A stretch of DNA of 64,000 nucleotides from Tritrichomonas foetus (taxonomy: Eukaryota; Parabasalia; Tritrichomonadida; Tritrichomonadidae): positions 8,736-72,735 of the forward strand of contig MLAK01000694.1 in the NCBI GenBank assembly GCA_001839685.1, in the 5' to 3' direction. Below the pieces are notes generated by a model. It ran no database searches. It saw only the letters and a list, made by a program, of their open reading frames with translations, and was not told the DNA's origin. Made by a program: the position numbers and the translations under genes. Shown one piece after another: positions 17,966-28,961 of this stretch; the first letter of the stretch is position 1; the number at the start of each line of letters is the position of its first letter.

Positions 17966-19084
17966 TTAATCAGCTCTTGGAGAGCTAATTGGATCGGTTT
18001 CCGCCATATAACTGTGATGGATGACAGGCTTTTTGTATCCATATTCTCTGTACAAGAGGATGTTGTGTTTTTTGACTTGCGCTCTGCAACTATTCAAGAA
18101 ATTATTAGCATTGGCTTCAGGACCAAAGTCAGGATAAAGTTCGATTAACCTGATAATAGTGCTGCAAATTTCGAAAGCGAATGCAAGAATAACTCTGTTT
18201 TCAGATTTTTCTAGGATATCCAGAACCACAGGAACAAAAATTTCAAACATTGATTCTCTACAACAAGGAATTTTTACCATCTCAGTCACAAGTTCTTTAA
18301 TTGCCATTAAAGCAAATGTTTGATTTTGATGTTCCTTGAAACATTTTGCGAGAATATTTAAGACTGGCTCAATTGATACTTCTTGGCATAAATCTGGGTA
18401 TTGACGAATAAGTTTAGCAAGAAATGAAATGGCACTTACATGACATTCTTTGATTTCATCTGCTATTTTCTCTATTTCAAGAATTGCCTCTTCATTTAAG
18501 AAAGACAAATCTATAATTTTTGTAAATTTAAGTAAGGTCTGATAAATATTAAATTTCTCAGTAATTATACTACAATCTTCATTATCCTTGTAGATTTGAA
18601 CACTATCAGTAATCATCTTCAAGTCATTTGGAGAAATGATTTTATTATCTTTGATCAGCTCATTTAATACAAAAATCAAAAAAGATATTGAAGTGTTTTC
18701 GGTCCTCCTCTCATTCAAATAGCTTATCACATGTTTGAAAAATTTAATTGAATCACAAAATTCATGAATTGATAAAATTTGTCGATTTTTTCGATCGAGA
18801 CAGAACTTAAAAAAATACTGAACAGAGATATCATTTGAAATTGATAGAAAATTATGAATCCATGAAAAATTACATTCAATAGCTTCTGGATAAGTTGAAA
18901 GACATGCTTCAATAATCATCATAATTTTTCCAATCCGTTTTTCATTTGTTGGTTCTTCGTTGATAACCTTCTTTGCGATTTGCCCTGTTCGATCAGTTTC
19001 ACACAAAGCGCTCATAATTGTTGCATTTTCCAATTTTAATACTTTGAATGCGATTTGCTGTTCCCTGGTTTTTTCTTCCGCCAT
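17966..19084 (-). CDS. Alpha-helical (ARM/HEAT-like) protein of unknown function
   Basis: A 372 aa protein made of amphipathic helices with regular Leu/Ile spacing, as in ARM or HEAT solenoids, which act as protein-binding scaffolds. No catalytic motif, signal peptide or membrane segment is seen. The N-terminal part (NEEPTNEKRIGKIMMIIE) is loosely like the SAPS domain of PP6 regulatory subunits, but this is too weak to assign. The C-terminal 50 residues (CRAQVKKHNILLYREYGYKKP) are basic and probably outside the solenoid. It is convergent with the kinase upstream. Confidence 0.75.
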   Translation of the reverse strand: MAEEKTREQQIAFKVLKLENATIMSALCETDRTGQIAKKVINEEPTNEKRIGKIMMIIEACLSTYPEAIECNFSWIHNFLSISNDISVQYFFKFCLDRKNRQILSIHEFCDSIKFFKHVISYLNERRTENTSISFLIFVLNELIKDNKIISPNDLKMITDSVQIYKDNEDCSIITEKFNIYQTLLKFTKIIDLSFLNEEAILEIEKIADEIKECHVSAISFLAKLIRQYPDLCQEVSIEPVLNILAKCFKEHQNQTFALMAIKELVTEMVKIPCCRESMFEIFVPVVLDILEKSENRVILAFAFEICSTIIRLIELYPDFGPEANANNFLNSCRAQVKKHNILLYREYGYKKPVIHHSYMAETDPISSPRAD

Positions 19085-19905
19085 TAGAATGTCGAGAAAC
19101 TCGTCGATGTTGTTCGTAATTCTGGAGTTAAAAAAACGAAAAATACATGTCGATTATTTTATGATTCATTCTTCGAAGCGCAGTGATGGTCGAATTCTGT
19201 TTTAATATTTGATGGAGTGAACTGGTAGAGTCTTCTTCATCTAAATAGACGATTCCATTCGTCAAGAGAAAAGAAGAAGCTTTACTCAAGTTCATTTTTT
19301 TCCAAAAAGTAAAGGATTAAGGCAAAACTGGCGCGGATTTTCTATAAACATTCAATTTTCTGTTTGAAAACGTTTACTATTTTTTCTTCAATTCAATTTG
19401 GAATACAGAAAAAGTTATTGTCATGGCGCCGTTTAATATCCACACAATCTCAGATTAGAAGATTCCAAAAAACTTCGGGATGTATTTTGGATAAAAACTT
19501 TTTCTGATCAATCAAAAATGTAAAATATCACTTTTTTTATCATCTTTGAAAAAGAATAATTATTGAGTTGATCAACTTTTTTGTTCATAATTAAGAAAAA
19601 ACTAATCATGATACGATTATCGTATTAATTGAGTGAAAGACCATCTATTTTGGAACCACTATTTTCGAAACTCCATCTTCTGAGTGACAAACTCCCAAGT
19701 TTGGTCAATTCTAAAGGTGAATTTGAATTCATCAATCTGTGGTTTAACTTTTGGTGGAAATGCAGAGGTATTTGAATGAATAGATAAAATCATAAATTTC
19801 TATCATTTAAATCGAAAAAGGAAAAAAAAAGATTGGATATCAAAAATACAAAAGATTAAGTGTTAAGCATGTTTACAAAAATAAAATAGTATTGATTTTA
19901 ACATA
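19085..19905. other. Intergenic region
   Basis: AT-rich spacer. I see no gene, tRNA or repeat in it. Confidence 0.5.
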
Positions 19906-20220
19906 TTATTGATTTGTTGGCTCAGCTGTAGCACTTCTCCACGTTCCACTTGGCATTTCAGTATTATCGGGTGGAAGGGGCTCTGGGATATTCGATTCGA
20001 AGATTCCTGTATAGAGATTCATATTGATTGTCTTGTCGTCGTTTGGATCCAAAACTTCGATTGAAACCTCGTCTTGCCTTCCTTCGTTAATGGCATCAAA
20101 TATTCGCTGGTTGTCTTTCTCGAGCATTTCTGCAAAACATTTGGCTTTCATCAAGAGATTCGATCTTTCAATATGACGTATTTCTGGTTTTTGCGTCGGA
20201 ATTCTGATCTCCTCAGTCAT
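19906..20220 (-). CDS. Small protein, NOPCHAP1-like (DUF4598)
   Basis: A 104 aa soluble protein. The order of short motifs follows NOPCHAP1 (human C12orf45), a chaperone for box C/D snoRNP assembly: a SNLLMKAKCFAEML helix, an N-x-x-I turn, then a DEVSIEV strand and INMNLYTGIFE, which matches the family's hydrophobic I-x-M-x-L-x-x-x-x-F-E signature. The C-terminal 25 residues are Pro-rich and probably disordered. The gene is divergent from the channel gene with a 126 bp shared upstream region. The family call is my own motif reading and is tentative. That it encodes a protein is likely. Confidence 0.5.
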   Translation of the reverse strand: MTEEIRIPTQKPEIRHIERSNLLMKAKCFAEMLEKDNQRIFDAINEGRQDEVSIEVLDPNDDKTINMNLYTGIFESNIPEPLPPDNTEMPSGTWRSATAEPTNQ

Positions 20221-20346
20221 GAATCTGTGGTAATGGTTTCAGGCGTTATTTGGTCACCAAAAATTTTCATCATCATACAAATGCAATGAAAAAGAATTGG
20301 CGTTCGAAATTCACCTATAAAATGTCAAAAATGATGTCAATCCAAA

Positions 20347-21576
20347 ATGTCAGAGAAATCATCAAAAAAACCTAAGAAGGAATATCCATTTGTACCAGAG
20401 CATGTTGTCAGTGAGAAAAATACAGCTAAACAAGCTGATTTAATAAATAAAACATTTACTCCTGGATACTTATTTGATTGTGATATTGTTGATTTTTCAG
20501 AAGAAGAAGATAATCCATTTGAAATTGATGAAAATGATAATGTTATTGAGTTAAAGCCAAAATATGAAGGAACTGATCGTCCTCCAATAACAATGACTGC
20601 TTTTCATTCATTTCACTATGAAAAAGCCACAGACATTCGATGGCAGCTTGCCATTTTTTGTGTGATTATAATTAATACAGTTGTTATCATTTTAAATGCA
20701 ATTCCACAAATCTCAGTGAAATGCTCATTTTATATGATTGTTGTTGATAGAATTTGTCTTGGTATTTTTATATTTGAATGTGGTGTAAATATTATTGCTT
20801 TTCGAAGAAAATACTTTACAAGCTTTTCACATGTTGTTGATTTTTTGATTATTCTTCTATCGATTGTTGAAACATTTGAAGCACCTTTGGCCTTATTGAC
20901 AACGAATACGGCTCTTCTTAAAAATGTATTGGCATGCTTTCGAGGTCTTCGAGCATTAAGAATTTTACGTGCCTTGAGAATCTTTCAATTTAGTCGACAT
21001 TTCCGACAAACTTTTCATACTGCACTTGATGCATCGAGTAATATATTTTCCATGATTGTTTTATGGTTTTTCTCAATTCATGTTTTTACTATTGTTGCGT
21101 TTTTCGCTTTTGGTGAATCACAACCAGAAACTTATGGAACATATTCTAAAGCCTTCGTTAATATGTTTAGAGCTAGTGTTCATGCACGATGGGCTGAAAT
21201 GGCATTTGCAAATAATGAAGAAGCTTTACATTTTATTACTTTTTATGTCTTTTTTGAATATATTCTATTTTTTTCAATTATGAATTCAATTATTACAAGT
21301 TCTATGGTTTTCGGTGTTCAGAAACTGGATCGAAAGAAGCACTTGAAGCGTGTAAAAGAAAATGAAATCGTTGAAAGAAATCAGGCAGATTTAATTCGAC
21401 AATCAATTAAAGAAAAAAGTAAATTAAATAGAACATTTAAAGTTAAAAAAGAAAATGAAGTTTTGGCAATGATGGAACAACTTGAAGCAATGACACTCGT
21501 TCAAAATGAAATGAGAAGATTGATTGAAGAAGTCTTAGACTCCCCAATCAAACAAATCTCTGGTGAAAATGACTAA
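20347..21576 (+). CDS. Single-domain voltage-gated-type cation channel
   Basis: A 409 aa membrane protein with one six-helix channel domain. S1 is near residue 100, S2 near 130, S3 near 160. S4 (about 198-222) has Arg at regular spacing: RGLRALRILRALRIF. S5 is near 235-255, the pore loop at about 266-287 and S6 near 292-318. The C-terminus is a charged coiled coil, as in CatSper and bacterial NaV channels, which assemble as tetramers. The pore loop reads FRASVHARWAEM where relatives have a T-x-[ED]-x-W filter. Trp282 is kept, but the filter acid is Ala280 followed by Arg281. Ion selectivity therefore cannot be predicted. The cytosolic N-terminus is acidic. The stop lies in TAAA. Confidence 0.88.
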   Translation: MSEKSSKKPKKEYPFVPEHVVSEKNTAKQADLINKTFTPGYLFDCDIVDFSEEEDNPFEIDENDNVIELKPKYEGTDRPPITMTAFHSFHYEKATDIRWQLAIFCVIIINTVVIILNAIPQISVKCSFYMIVVDRICLGIFIFECGVNIIAFRRKYFTSFSHVVDFLIILLSIVETFEAPLALLTTNTALLKNVLACFRGLRALRILRALRIFQFSRHFRQTFHTALDASSNIFSMIVLWFFSIHVFTIVAFFAFGESQPETYGTYSKAFVNMFRASVHARWAEMAFANNEEALHFITFYVFFEYILFFSIMNSIITSSMVFGVQKLDRKKHLKRVKENEIVERNQADLIRQSIKEKSKLNRTFKVKKENEVLAMMEQLEAMTLVQNEMRRLIEEVLDSPIKQISGEND

Positions 21577-22330
21577 ATTTAATCTTTCATTCATACTTCT
21601 CGGCCGAATCACCTGTCCCTTAAAAGAAAAATTCAATCATTCACAAGAAAATGATGTATCAGGAAATGATTAAATGATTCTAAAAACATTTTTGTTTCAG
21701 CAATTTCACAAAAATGATTCACTGTATTCAGTAATTTCCTAACATTTTCGTTCTATTGATGAATTTGATTAGGAATCGTCCTTTACATTTTCCGCTACAC
21801 AAAATATATAAATCAAAAATTGTAAGGTGCAATGAAGAAAAAAATCAACTCGTACCATCCACTCAAGCCAATTAATTGACTGATAAACCATGTTCAGAAG
21901 ATCATAAGACAAATTGCATCTCAAAAAGAAAGAACTCAAGTAATAAAAATGGTTTCAAGCAGATAACAATGAACTTTAATGATTTCAAAAAGATGATTAA
22001 TGATTTTAAAAAGATAATAATTATCTTTCTCTCAGAAGAAGCATAGACCGATTTTTCTAAATCATCCATTTTCATGAAAACTGTTTTGCAAAGATAATTT
22101 GTGCATTTTTGTTTCTTGATTGATATTTTTAATTTCATTTAGTTGTTTCCACAAAAAAAGAATGAAAAAATGGAAAGAGAAAAGCAAATGAAACAATTTT
22201 GAAGATGAGATAAATTACCATGATAATTTTTATTTAATCAACAAAAAATAAAGAAAATATAAAACGATCTTTTCATTTTCCGTCAAGAGACTCAATTTCC
22301 TATTAAATAGAAATGAAACAAATAGAGAAA
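21577..22330. other. Convergent intergenic region
   Basis: AT-rich spacer with repeated short phrases such as TGATTTNAAAAAGAT around 21980-22020. No gene seen. Confidence 0.45.
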
Positions 22331-23602
22331 TTACTCGATTGTTGTTTTTGATCTTGGTCTTTCTGATCCAATATACTGTGACAGAAGGAGTGCTGGCGCG
22401 TATCCTTGAACTCCATTTGCTTTCTTCACAACCCAGTACTCCATGCACTGTCCATCAACAAGGTCGACGACTTCATCTTGCTCCAAAGACACTTCACCTT
22501 CCAAACTGGCCTCGTGCTTTCTTTTTACTCTCAATTTGAGTGGAGCAGTTGCTGGATTCACGTTCGTGAATGAATACAAATGTAATTGATTGAAGTGTGG
22601 CTCTCTGAGTGTTGCAACACATTGTCTGATTGATTTTTCAAAATTTTGGAATTTTACATTTAATGGATTATTTTCATTATTTTTCGGTAATGAACTTTGA
22701 TTAGCTAAAGGTGGACTTGATGTTGAATTTAAATGTGAATCTGGATTTTGATTTTGTGGTTGATCTGCGGCCTGCGGATGCTGTCCAAGTTGCATCAACT
22801 GGCTGAAATCACTTTGTGATTGAGTTTGTGATGTGTTTGAAAGCTGACCAGAATTTGATGATTTCATCTCACCGAGACTCAAAAATGAGTAGCCTTTCAA
22901 GAACCTTTCATGGAATAAATGGTTACATTTCGATTGCTGGTCATCAAGAAAGATTCTGTTTGCTTTTATGTTTTTGTTAATTTGTGATAATAATTGAATT
23001 AATTTCGTTTCGCATTTATTCAAATCGAGAAAGTATCCCAGGTATTTGCAATGGTTTGTGAATCCGGATTCGAGGGCGTTATAAACGTTGGAGCATTCTG
23101 GGACTTTTTTTGCTAATAATAAAACATGGCTATTTAAATTCATCATCTGCTGAATACTTCTCGTGACTGAGTTTTGTTTTTCGTTTAGAAAGCGGGTCGT
23201 TTTAGTGATCTGGTCTTCGGTTTTCTTAATGAAAATATTTGCGATAAATTCTACCATCGTCCTACAATTTGAATCGAGCGTTGAAAAAACCAAATTCGTG
23301 TTTTCGAGTAGTTGCGGGTGAAGGGGCGACGATTGAGAAGCGTTGGATGAAGTATTCGATGAGGATGAAGAATTTGCAGTTGGAGTATAATTTTCACCAT
23401 AACTTTTAATATTGTTTATTTTTTTATCGATCTTTTTCAGAATTTTCTTACAGCGATGCATATATTTCAGGAAATTTTCGATTTGAGTTTTGTTGAGGGT
23501 GACGATTTTGAAAGCTTCACTAAACTTTTGTCTCAGTTGAGACTGCGCACTCTGAGATGTGTAGCTAATCAGTTGTGTGCTTTTCCTTTGAATGTCAGAC
23601 AT
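22331..23602 (-). CDS. SH3-domain protein with BAR-like helical N-terminus
   Basis: A 423 aa protein. Residues about 355-410 form an SH3 domain: the EGEVSLEQDEVVDLVD stretch matches the ELSFxxGD region, followed by YWVVKKANGVQGYAPALLL, which matches the W-x-G-x-x-P segment. The usual ALYDY start is degenerate (RVKRKHE). Residues about 20-230 are helical, interrupted by a Ser/Asn linker at about 75-95. They could be a BAR-type dimer, but no signature proves it. A Gln/Ser/Asn-rich linker (about 250-325) joins the two parts. SH3 proteins of this shape couple membranes to actin. An initiator-like TCACTTTT lies 22 nt upstream. Confidence 0.75.
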   Translation of the reverse strand: MSDIQRKSTQLISYTSQSAQSQLRQKFSEAFKIVTLNKTQIENFLKYMHRCKKILKKIDKKINNIKSYGENYTPTANSSSSSNTSSNASQSSPLHPQLLENTNLVFSTLDSNCRTMVEFIANIFIKKTEDQITKTTRFLNEKQNSVTRSIQQMMNLNSHVLLLAKKVPECSNVYNALESGFTNHCKYLGYFLDLNKCETKLIQLLSQINKNIKANRIFLDDQQSKCNHLFHERFLKGYSFLSLGEMKSSNSGQLSNTSQTQSQSDFSQLMQLGQHPQAADQPQNQNPDSHLNSTSSPPLANQSSLPKNNENNPLNVKFQNFEKSIRQCVATLREPHFNQLHLYSFTNVNPATAPLKLRVKRKHEASLEGEVSLEQDEVVDLVDGQCMEYWVVKKANGVQGYAPALLLSQYIGSERPRSKTTIE

Positions 23603-23623
23603 AAAATTTGATAAATCAAAAAC

Positions 23624-23631
23624 AAAAGTGA
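23624..23631 (-). promoter_or_regulatory. Initiator-like element of the SH3 gene
   Basis: TCACTTTT on the minus strand, 22 nt upstream of the ATG at 23602, fits TCAYTWT. Confidence 0.45.
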
Positions 23632-25064
23632 CAAATTATGAATATTATTTGAATAGTTTACAAAAAATGAATTCAATTTTTCTGATATGCTTCATCTCAC
23701 TTGGGGACAGAGTATGAATAGATTGAGTGATACCTCAAAGCTATACTTCTGAGTTAGGACTAAGATTGTGGTCAAAGGGAAATAAATCTTTTCAAGAATA
23801 TATTGTAAGTTTCAGCATCTGAGGGTTTAAATAATTTCATTACATGAAAAATCAAATAGTAATGAACTCATCATTTTGTTTTATTCATCAGGTGTGAAGT
23901 TTAGTCTTAACTTTTTGTAAGTTATTATGCAGAACCATAACTTTGAAGATTGATTCATCTCATGTCTTATAAAATATTAAATGAATATCTTTATTATAAC
24001 AATCTTTATGGTGATTTAACGGACAGTGAGAACTATTTGCATTATATAAATTAGACTAGATAATTAACAAGCATTGATTTCTCTCTAAAGAAACAAATCA
24101 CTATGACTTGAATATCTTAGAAAGAAGATAAGAGGAAAAGAAGGAAAATGATGTTAAAATTATTTTATCAGCTGCATTCAGACGCAATATCTTCATTGGA
24201 ACATTAATAAATAAAAATGGTAGTTCTGTTTTTTGTGGCTATGTTGGCGTTTACGAATTACTATGGTGTTGGGTATAATGAATAATTTATTCAGAAAAGA
24301 TACAAATCTAATTTGATTATTTATCGATTTGTTTTGAATTTACTGATGAGTTAATTCTTTTTAATTAATTTTCAGCGATCGGTATTTGGTTTTTATTTTT
24401 GTAGTGGTTATAATGGAATTTCTTCGTGCCATGTAACTTTAACATGTTAATTCATTTTTGAAATAAATAAAAAATTCAAAAATGGCTGGATATCTAGGCA
24501 AATGAGTTTTATATAATTGTAATGGATTCATATGTAACCTAATTATTCCACTTTTCATTCTAACAATTCAAGATGAAGCTTGCATTGGTCATGTGAATGT
24601 TGAAGTTGTTTGTTGGTGGACAAGAATCTTAGAATTCTAGAATCTCTTGCTTCGTTCGTTTCTTAAGCATTTGACCATATTACACATTGTAGGATAATAT
24701 CAAGTATGTTGACAAATGTGAAAATTTATTTAATGTATTATCTTATACACACTCAGAAACATATTAGGAATCAATTAAAAACTTTTCAAGAAACCAAAAT
24801 CGATGGAATAACGCCAAAAACATTTCAAACAAATGATAAGATAAACAATACAACAATTAGATCTAATCTTAAAGATTGTATACCAAAGGAAATTGGTAAA
24901 AAAGTGAAAATATTTATATTCAAAAGATGAATCACTTCAATAATCATATATTCGTAAGATATCATTCATTTAACACAAAAATAATTATATTAATATGCAT
25001 ACCTTAGATCTAATTCTTGAGAAAATTATTTAAATTGATGAGATGGTACATCTAACCTCAGAAA
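23632..25064. other. Intergenic region
   Basis: AT-rich. A 74-codon frame at 24706-24930 (plus strand, many Lys/Ile/Asn) ends shortly before the pseudogene and could be a frameshifted upstream part of it. Otherwise nothing is seen. Confidence 0.4.
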
Positions 25065-25604
25065 AATGATGAAATTGGAGTTCTCATTCATGGAACAAAT
25101 CATCTGGAATATGAAAAGAATATAATTACCATCGAAAACCAGGAAGATGGAAAATCTATCGAATATGTGTCAGTTTTATTTGGTTCATATCGCTCTTATG
25201 TACTTTCATCATCTTCAATCGCTGATGGATCATCCTAACCAATGACATCCAATGATAATACGAATGAAACAACATATTTGAAAACGCTATCTCCAAGAAA
25301 AGCAATGATTTTCACCAAAATTGGAACCTTTGGCTAAAATATTGAAGATAAAAACAATAAAGGAATCAAAACTTTTTACCTTCCAATTAAATATCATTAA
25401 TATCTCAGTCGTACAAATGAAAGTGTGCATTCATATAGCTCAGAAGCAAATGATTTGGTTTTGAGAGAATCAAATATATCAAAGAATATTGGAATAGAAA
25501 CACATTCTATCATTTTTTTGGACGATGTTTTTTTCGTCGAATTTCCAAGAATGAATAAAATTATATTTCTTTGTATTCCGATGATTCTTTTCATTATTAG
25601 ATAG
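25065..25604 (+). pseudogene. Decayed protein gene of unknown family
   Basis: One plus-strand frame reads through 540 bp with coding-like residues and only three internal stops, all TAA, at 25236, 25335 and 25398, before a terminal TAG. Segments such as IGVLIHGTNHLEYEKN, YVSVLFGSYRSYVLSSSS and LDDVFFVEFPRMNK look like real protein. The end is hydrophobic (IIFLCIPMILFII), suggesting a membrane anchor. No start codon is clear, and a 26-codon ATG frame at 24927 lies in the same phase. I do not recognise the family. Chance is possible but unlikely in such AT-rich DNA. Confidence 0.5.
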
Positions 25605-27175
25605 TAAAATAGATCTAAATCACTAATTGATTAAAGTTTCTTTTCCATTAAATCTATAAATCCCAAACTACCTACATGAAATCTAATTTGTAATTATACA
25701 CAAACTCAATCATTCACAAAATTTGAGTAAAAATATTTTACTGATATAGATATTTAGATAAAAAACATGGGTTTCTATATTTTGTTCTTCCATTCATTAC
25801 ACATTGTGTTGTTTTGTTTAAAAAGTTAAAAATAGCAATTATTCTATGATTTGGATATGTTTTATTTAGTTAATTTCAGATAAATTAGCATTTAAATCCT
25901 TCTAATAATTTTGAGTTTCGGATTGAGTTGAATGATATCTATCATTTTTCTGAAATATCAACATTTTAAATAATCCAATTGATGATATCAGATCATCTGG
26001 ACAACAAATAATTGCTTTTATATGAAAACCACATACAGATAAAGTGTATTAACGTAGTCTTTTAACGTCTTGATTACAAGGCCATTTTATTCGTTCATGA
26101 CCATATTTAAGCTAATTAACCATGCGATCAGAAAGAGTTAGTGTTGTTTTATGTGATAATCTTATTTAAGTGTTCTTTTCCTCATGTTTATGAAGTCAAT
26201 CATATTCTTTGAATAAATGCTCAGTCTAAAGTATAGCCATGATCCCTGACAACGGAATTCAATAGAGTATCTTTTTTGAAAGTCAAGACTATAATATTGT
26301 GTGCTCTATTTCAAGAAAACTTAGTTTCTATAATTCCTGGACTAGGTTAATGAGATAGAAATGACAATATTGGTTCACATTTTCTGTTCGCAATTGTGAA
26401 CAATTTGTTTCCATTCAATATGTGATTTAGAATGCTGATTTCCTGAATATTTGGGTAGAAAAACTGTCGAAAATACACGCGTAATTATTTTTGAGATTCA
26501 GGAATATAGAATACATATTTACAAAAGTGAATATTGTATTTCTTGAAAATTTCATTAATGACATTCCTAAAAATCATAATTTTTTTCAAACATTTCATGA
26601 GAAGTAAACATATGGGTGCAGTACTTTTTTATACTGCTATAGATAAGAAAATGTGATATTGATAATCACAAATAAGCACAAAATACCAATTTAAGTGTAA
26701 CAAATTTCTAACACATTGATTTGACCACACATTTCATCATTTGAAATGTCGAAAAATACATAAAAATGCATGATTAAAAACTTATTCTCTCAAATCATCC
26801 GACATACTGATTAATTCAATCAAAAAGAACGAAGACAAAGTGTAATCACATTAAAGATTATTCCTAAAAAATACAAATGAAAGCTTTCTACATGAAAAAG
26901 CATCAAAACACTATCTAAACTTTTTTTAATTAATAAAAAATTTAATTACATATTCTTTATAGAAAAATAGATATTTCAAAATATATCAATTAGTTAATTT
27001 TTATCACTTAAACATTGAATACATTTTTTATTGATGTATTCTGAATCAACAATCACCATTACAATGCTTTCGTAACGGCTGAAAATCAAATTCATGAAAT
27101 CATAAACGCATTTTTGTTGACATATTTATGTCAACAAGAAATTTTAAACGTAAATCGAAATTTTGCTATTTTATT
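25605..27175. other. Intergenic region
   Basis: AT-rich, no gene seen. It ends with the upstream region of the WD40 gene. Confidence 0.45.
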
Positions 27176-28630
27176 ATGCAGCCATCAATTATTAAAAGCT
27201 TTAATGTAACAAAAGGCGAACTTCTTTGCTCAGCACCATTTATCAAATCTATGTATGTCGCTGGTGGAACCTCAAATGGAACAGTTATGCTTTTTCCTTT
27301 CAATCCCCAAGAAACACGTTCAAGACGACTTGTTGGTCATCGAGCAGCTGTTACATGCATGTGCGTGTCACAGCATCCACTTTGGCTGGCAACAGGAAGT
27401 GAAGACACAACCGTTCGATTATGGCAAATCCGAGGAAACGATGATTCATGCACAACACTTGAACCAAATGACGGCTCTATTCGCGCAATTGCAATCTCGC
27501 CAAACGCAGACAGACTCCTCGTTGCAGGAAGATTGTCAAATCCGACATTATGGGATCCGTTTGATAAGTCGATAGTTCAAACTTTTGATCATCATGACAG
27601 CATTATCAATGCAGTTGCTCTCAGTACCAAAACTGGTGTTGCTGTTACAGGTTCCAGTGACGGAAAATGCCGCATTTTTGACATCAGGAGCGGCGATTTT
27701 CTTAGATCTGTTGACTGTTTCTCACCAATTACTGCATTATCCATCAACACCGAAGGAACTGTGCTTGCAATCGGAACAGCTGTTGGAAATGTTTCTCTGG
27801 TGAATGTTGAAACAGGTCAAATCACTCAATCATCTCGCATTCACAACCAAGATGTGAATTCTTTAATGATTCAACCAAATGGAAATCTCCTTTTAACAGG
27901 ATCTGCTGATAACACAGTTATATTGTCTGATGCAACTAAATTGGAGCCTATTTTCACATTGAACATCCACAAAGATAAAGTAATAGATGTTCACTTTTCG
28001 ACAGATGGTGATCAATTTACAACATGCAGTATAGATCATAAAATCTATCTCTGGACATCTCCTGATTTAACACTTCAAGAAGATGAACCAAGCGATAGTA
28101 ATCTTGAAGAGGAAGATGAAGAAATTACATTACCAAAGCAAAAAGCACCACCAATGCCACAGCCAAAATATAATTCAGATCAAAACAGACACTTTGAATC
28201 AGATGGATTAAGTCCATATTTACAGAGTCCAAGTCCAGTTAAACGTCATCCAGCTGAGAAATCACCACAATCACAGACTGACGTTCAAATGTCACCACAG
28301 TCTCATGGCTTGTCAGATTTAAGTGAACCATCAATGACTCCAATCAGAGACAGATTTGGTAAATTGGACAACAGAAAGAAAACTAAGAACCTTGTTTCTG
28401 TTATCAAACAACAACCAGTAACAATAGAACAAGGATCATATCAAGATGAGTTTAATATGCTTCTCAGACAATGTGCGTCGGAAATAGATAATGTAGCTAA
28501 AATACTCATCAACTTAGGGCAAAAGCTCAAAGAAAATGATGAAAGGATTGCTCATATTGAAGCTGTTCAAGTGGCTCGTGCGGAAAGAGCAATGAAAAAG
28601 GCTAGTGCTCGCCGAAATGTAAGGAAATAA
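27176..28630 (+). CDS. WD40 protein, POC1-like (centriole/basal body)
   Basis: A 484 aa protein with about seven WD40 repeats (residues about 10-305), then a disordered Pro/Ser-rich linker and a C-terminal coiled coil (about 420-470) ending in a basic tail. Repeats show GHRAAVTCM, ATGSEDTTVRLW, GSSDGKCRIFD and LLTGSADNTVILSD. The seven-blade propeller, linker and helical tail match POC1, a conserved basal-body protein needed for centriole stability and flagella. Other WD40 families cannot be excluded without a search. The frame opens at an ATG at 27128, 16 codons earlier. I chose the second ATG because MQPSIIKSFNVTKG starts the conserved first strand, while the extra residues are basic and look untranslated. 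Confidence 0.75.
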   Translation: MQPSIIKSFNVTKGELLCSAPFIKSMYVAGGTSNGTVMLFPFNPQETRSRRLVGHRAAVTCMCVSQHPLWLATGSEDTTVRLWQIRGNDDSCTTLEPNDGSIRAIAISPNADRLLVAGRLSNPTLWDPFDKSIVQTFDHHDSIINAVALSTKTGVAVTGSSDGKCRIFDIRSGDFLRSVDCFSPITALSINTEGTVLAIGTAVGNVSLVNVETGQITQSSRIHNQDVNSLMIQPNGNLLLTGSADNTVILSDATKLEPIFTLNIHKDKVIDVHFSTDGDQFTTCSIDHKIYLWTSPDLTLQEDEPSDSNLEEEDEEITLPKQKAPPMPQPKYNSDQNRHFESDGLSPYLQSPSPVKRHPAEKSPQSQTDVQMSPQSHGLSDLSEPSMTPIRDRFGKLDNRKKTKNLVSVIKQQPVTIEQGSYQDEFNMLLRQCASEIDNVAKILINLGQKLKENDERIAHIEAVQVARAERAMKKASARRNVRK

Positions 28631-28961
28631 TTTAGTAAAGTTATTATTTATATTAATAATTGCAAACATTTTTATTTTTATTAACTTTACTCGTGTTTAT
28701 AAAACCAGACTCATCAAATAAACATCAACATTATCTATACCATTATCATCATCATCATAATAATAATAATCAAAATTCGTGCCTACAAAATACTCAAATG
28801 ATCGGAAATAAAGTAATTAAAAATAAGAAGCAAGAATAGGCATTAGTATGAATATTTAGTCGATATATTGGATAAGAATAATACAGTAAATTAATTTGCG
28901 TTATTTTTTTCTCTAAAAAAATTATTATCTTTTTTTTTTTTTTGTTGGTTTTTGTGTTCAT
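28631..28961. other. Convergent intergenic region
   Basis: AT-rich. It contains a simple CATCAT/AATAAT run near 28745-28775 and a T-run near 28930. Confidence 0.5.

Noticed and set aside
17966..19084. SAPS-type PP6 regulatory subunit
   Set aside because: Only a loose local resemblance at the N-terminus; kept as an unknown helical protein.
25065..25604. TAA as a reassigned sense codon
   Set aside because: TAA ends many intact genes in this window, so the three TAA codons are better explained by decay.
28740..28775. CATCAT/AATAAT simple repeat
   Set aside because: Too short and plain to be more than a microsatellite.
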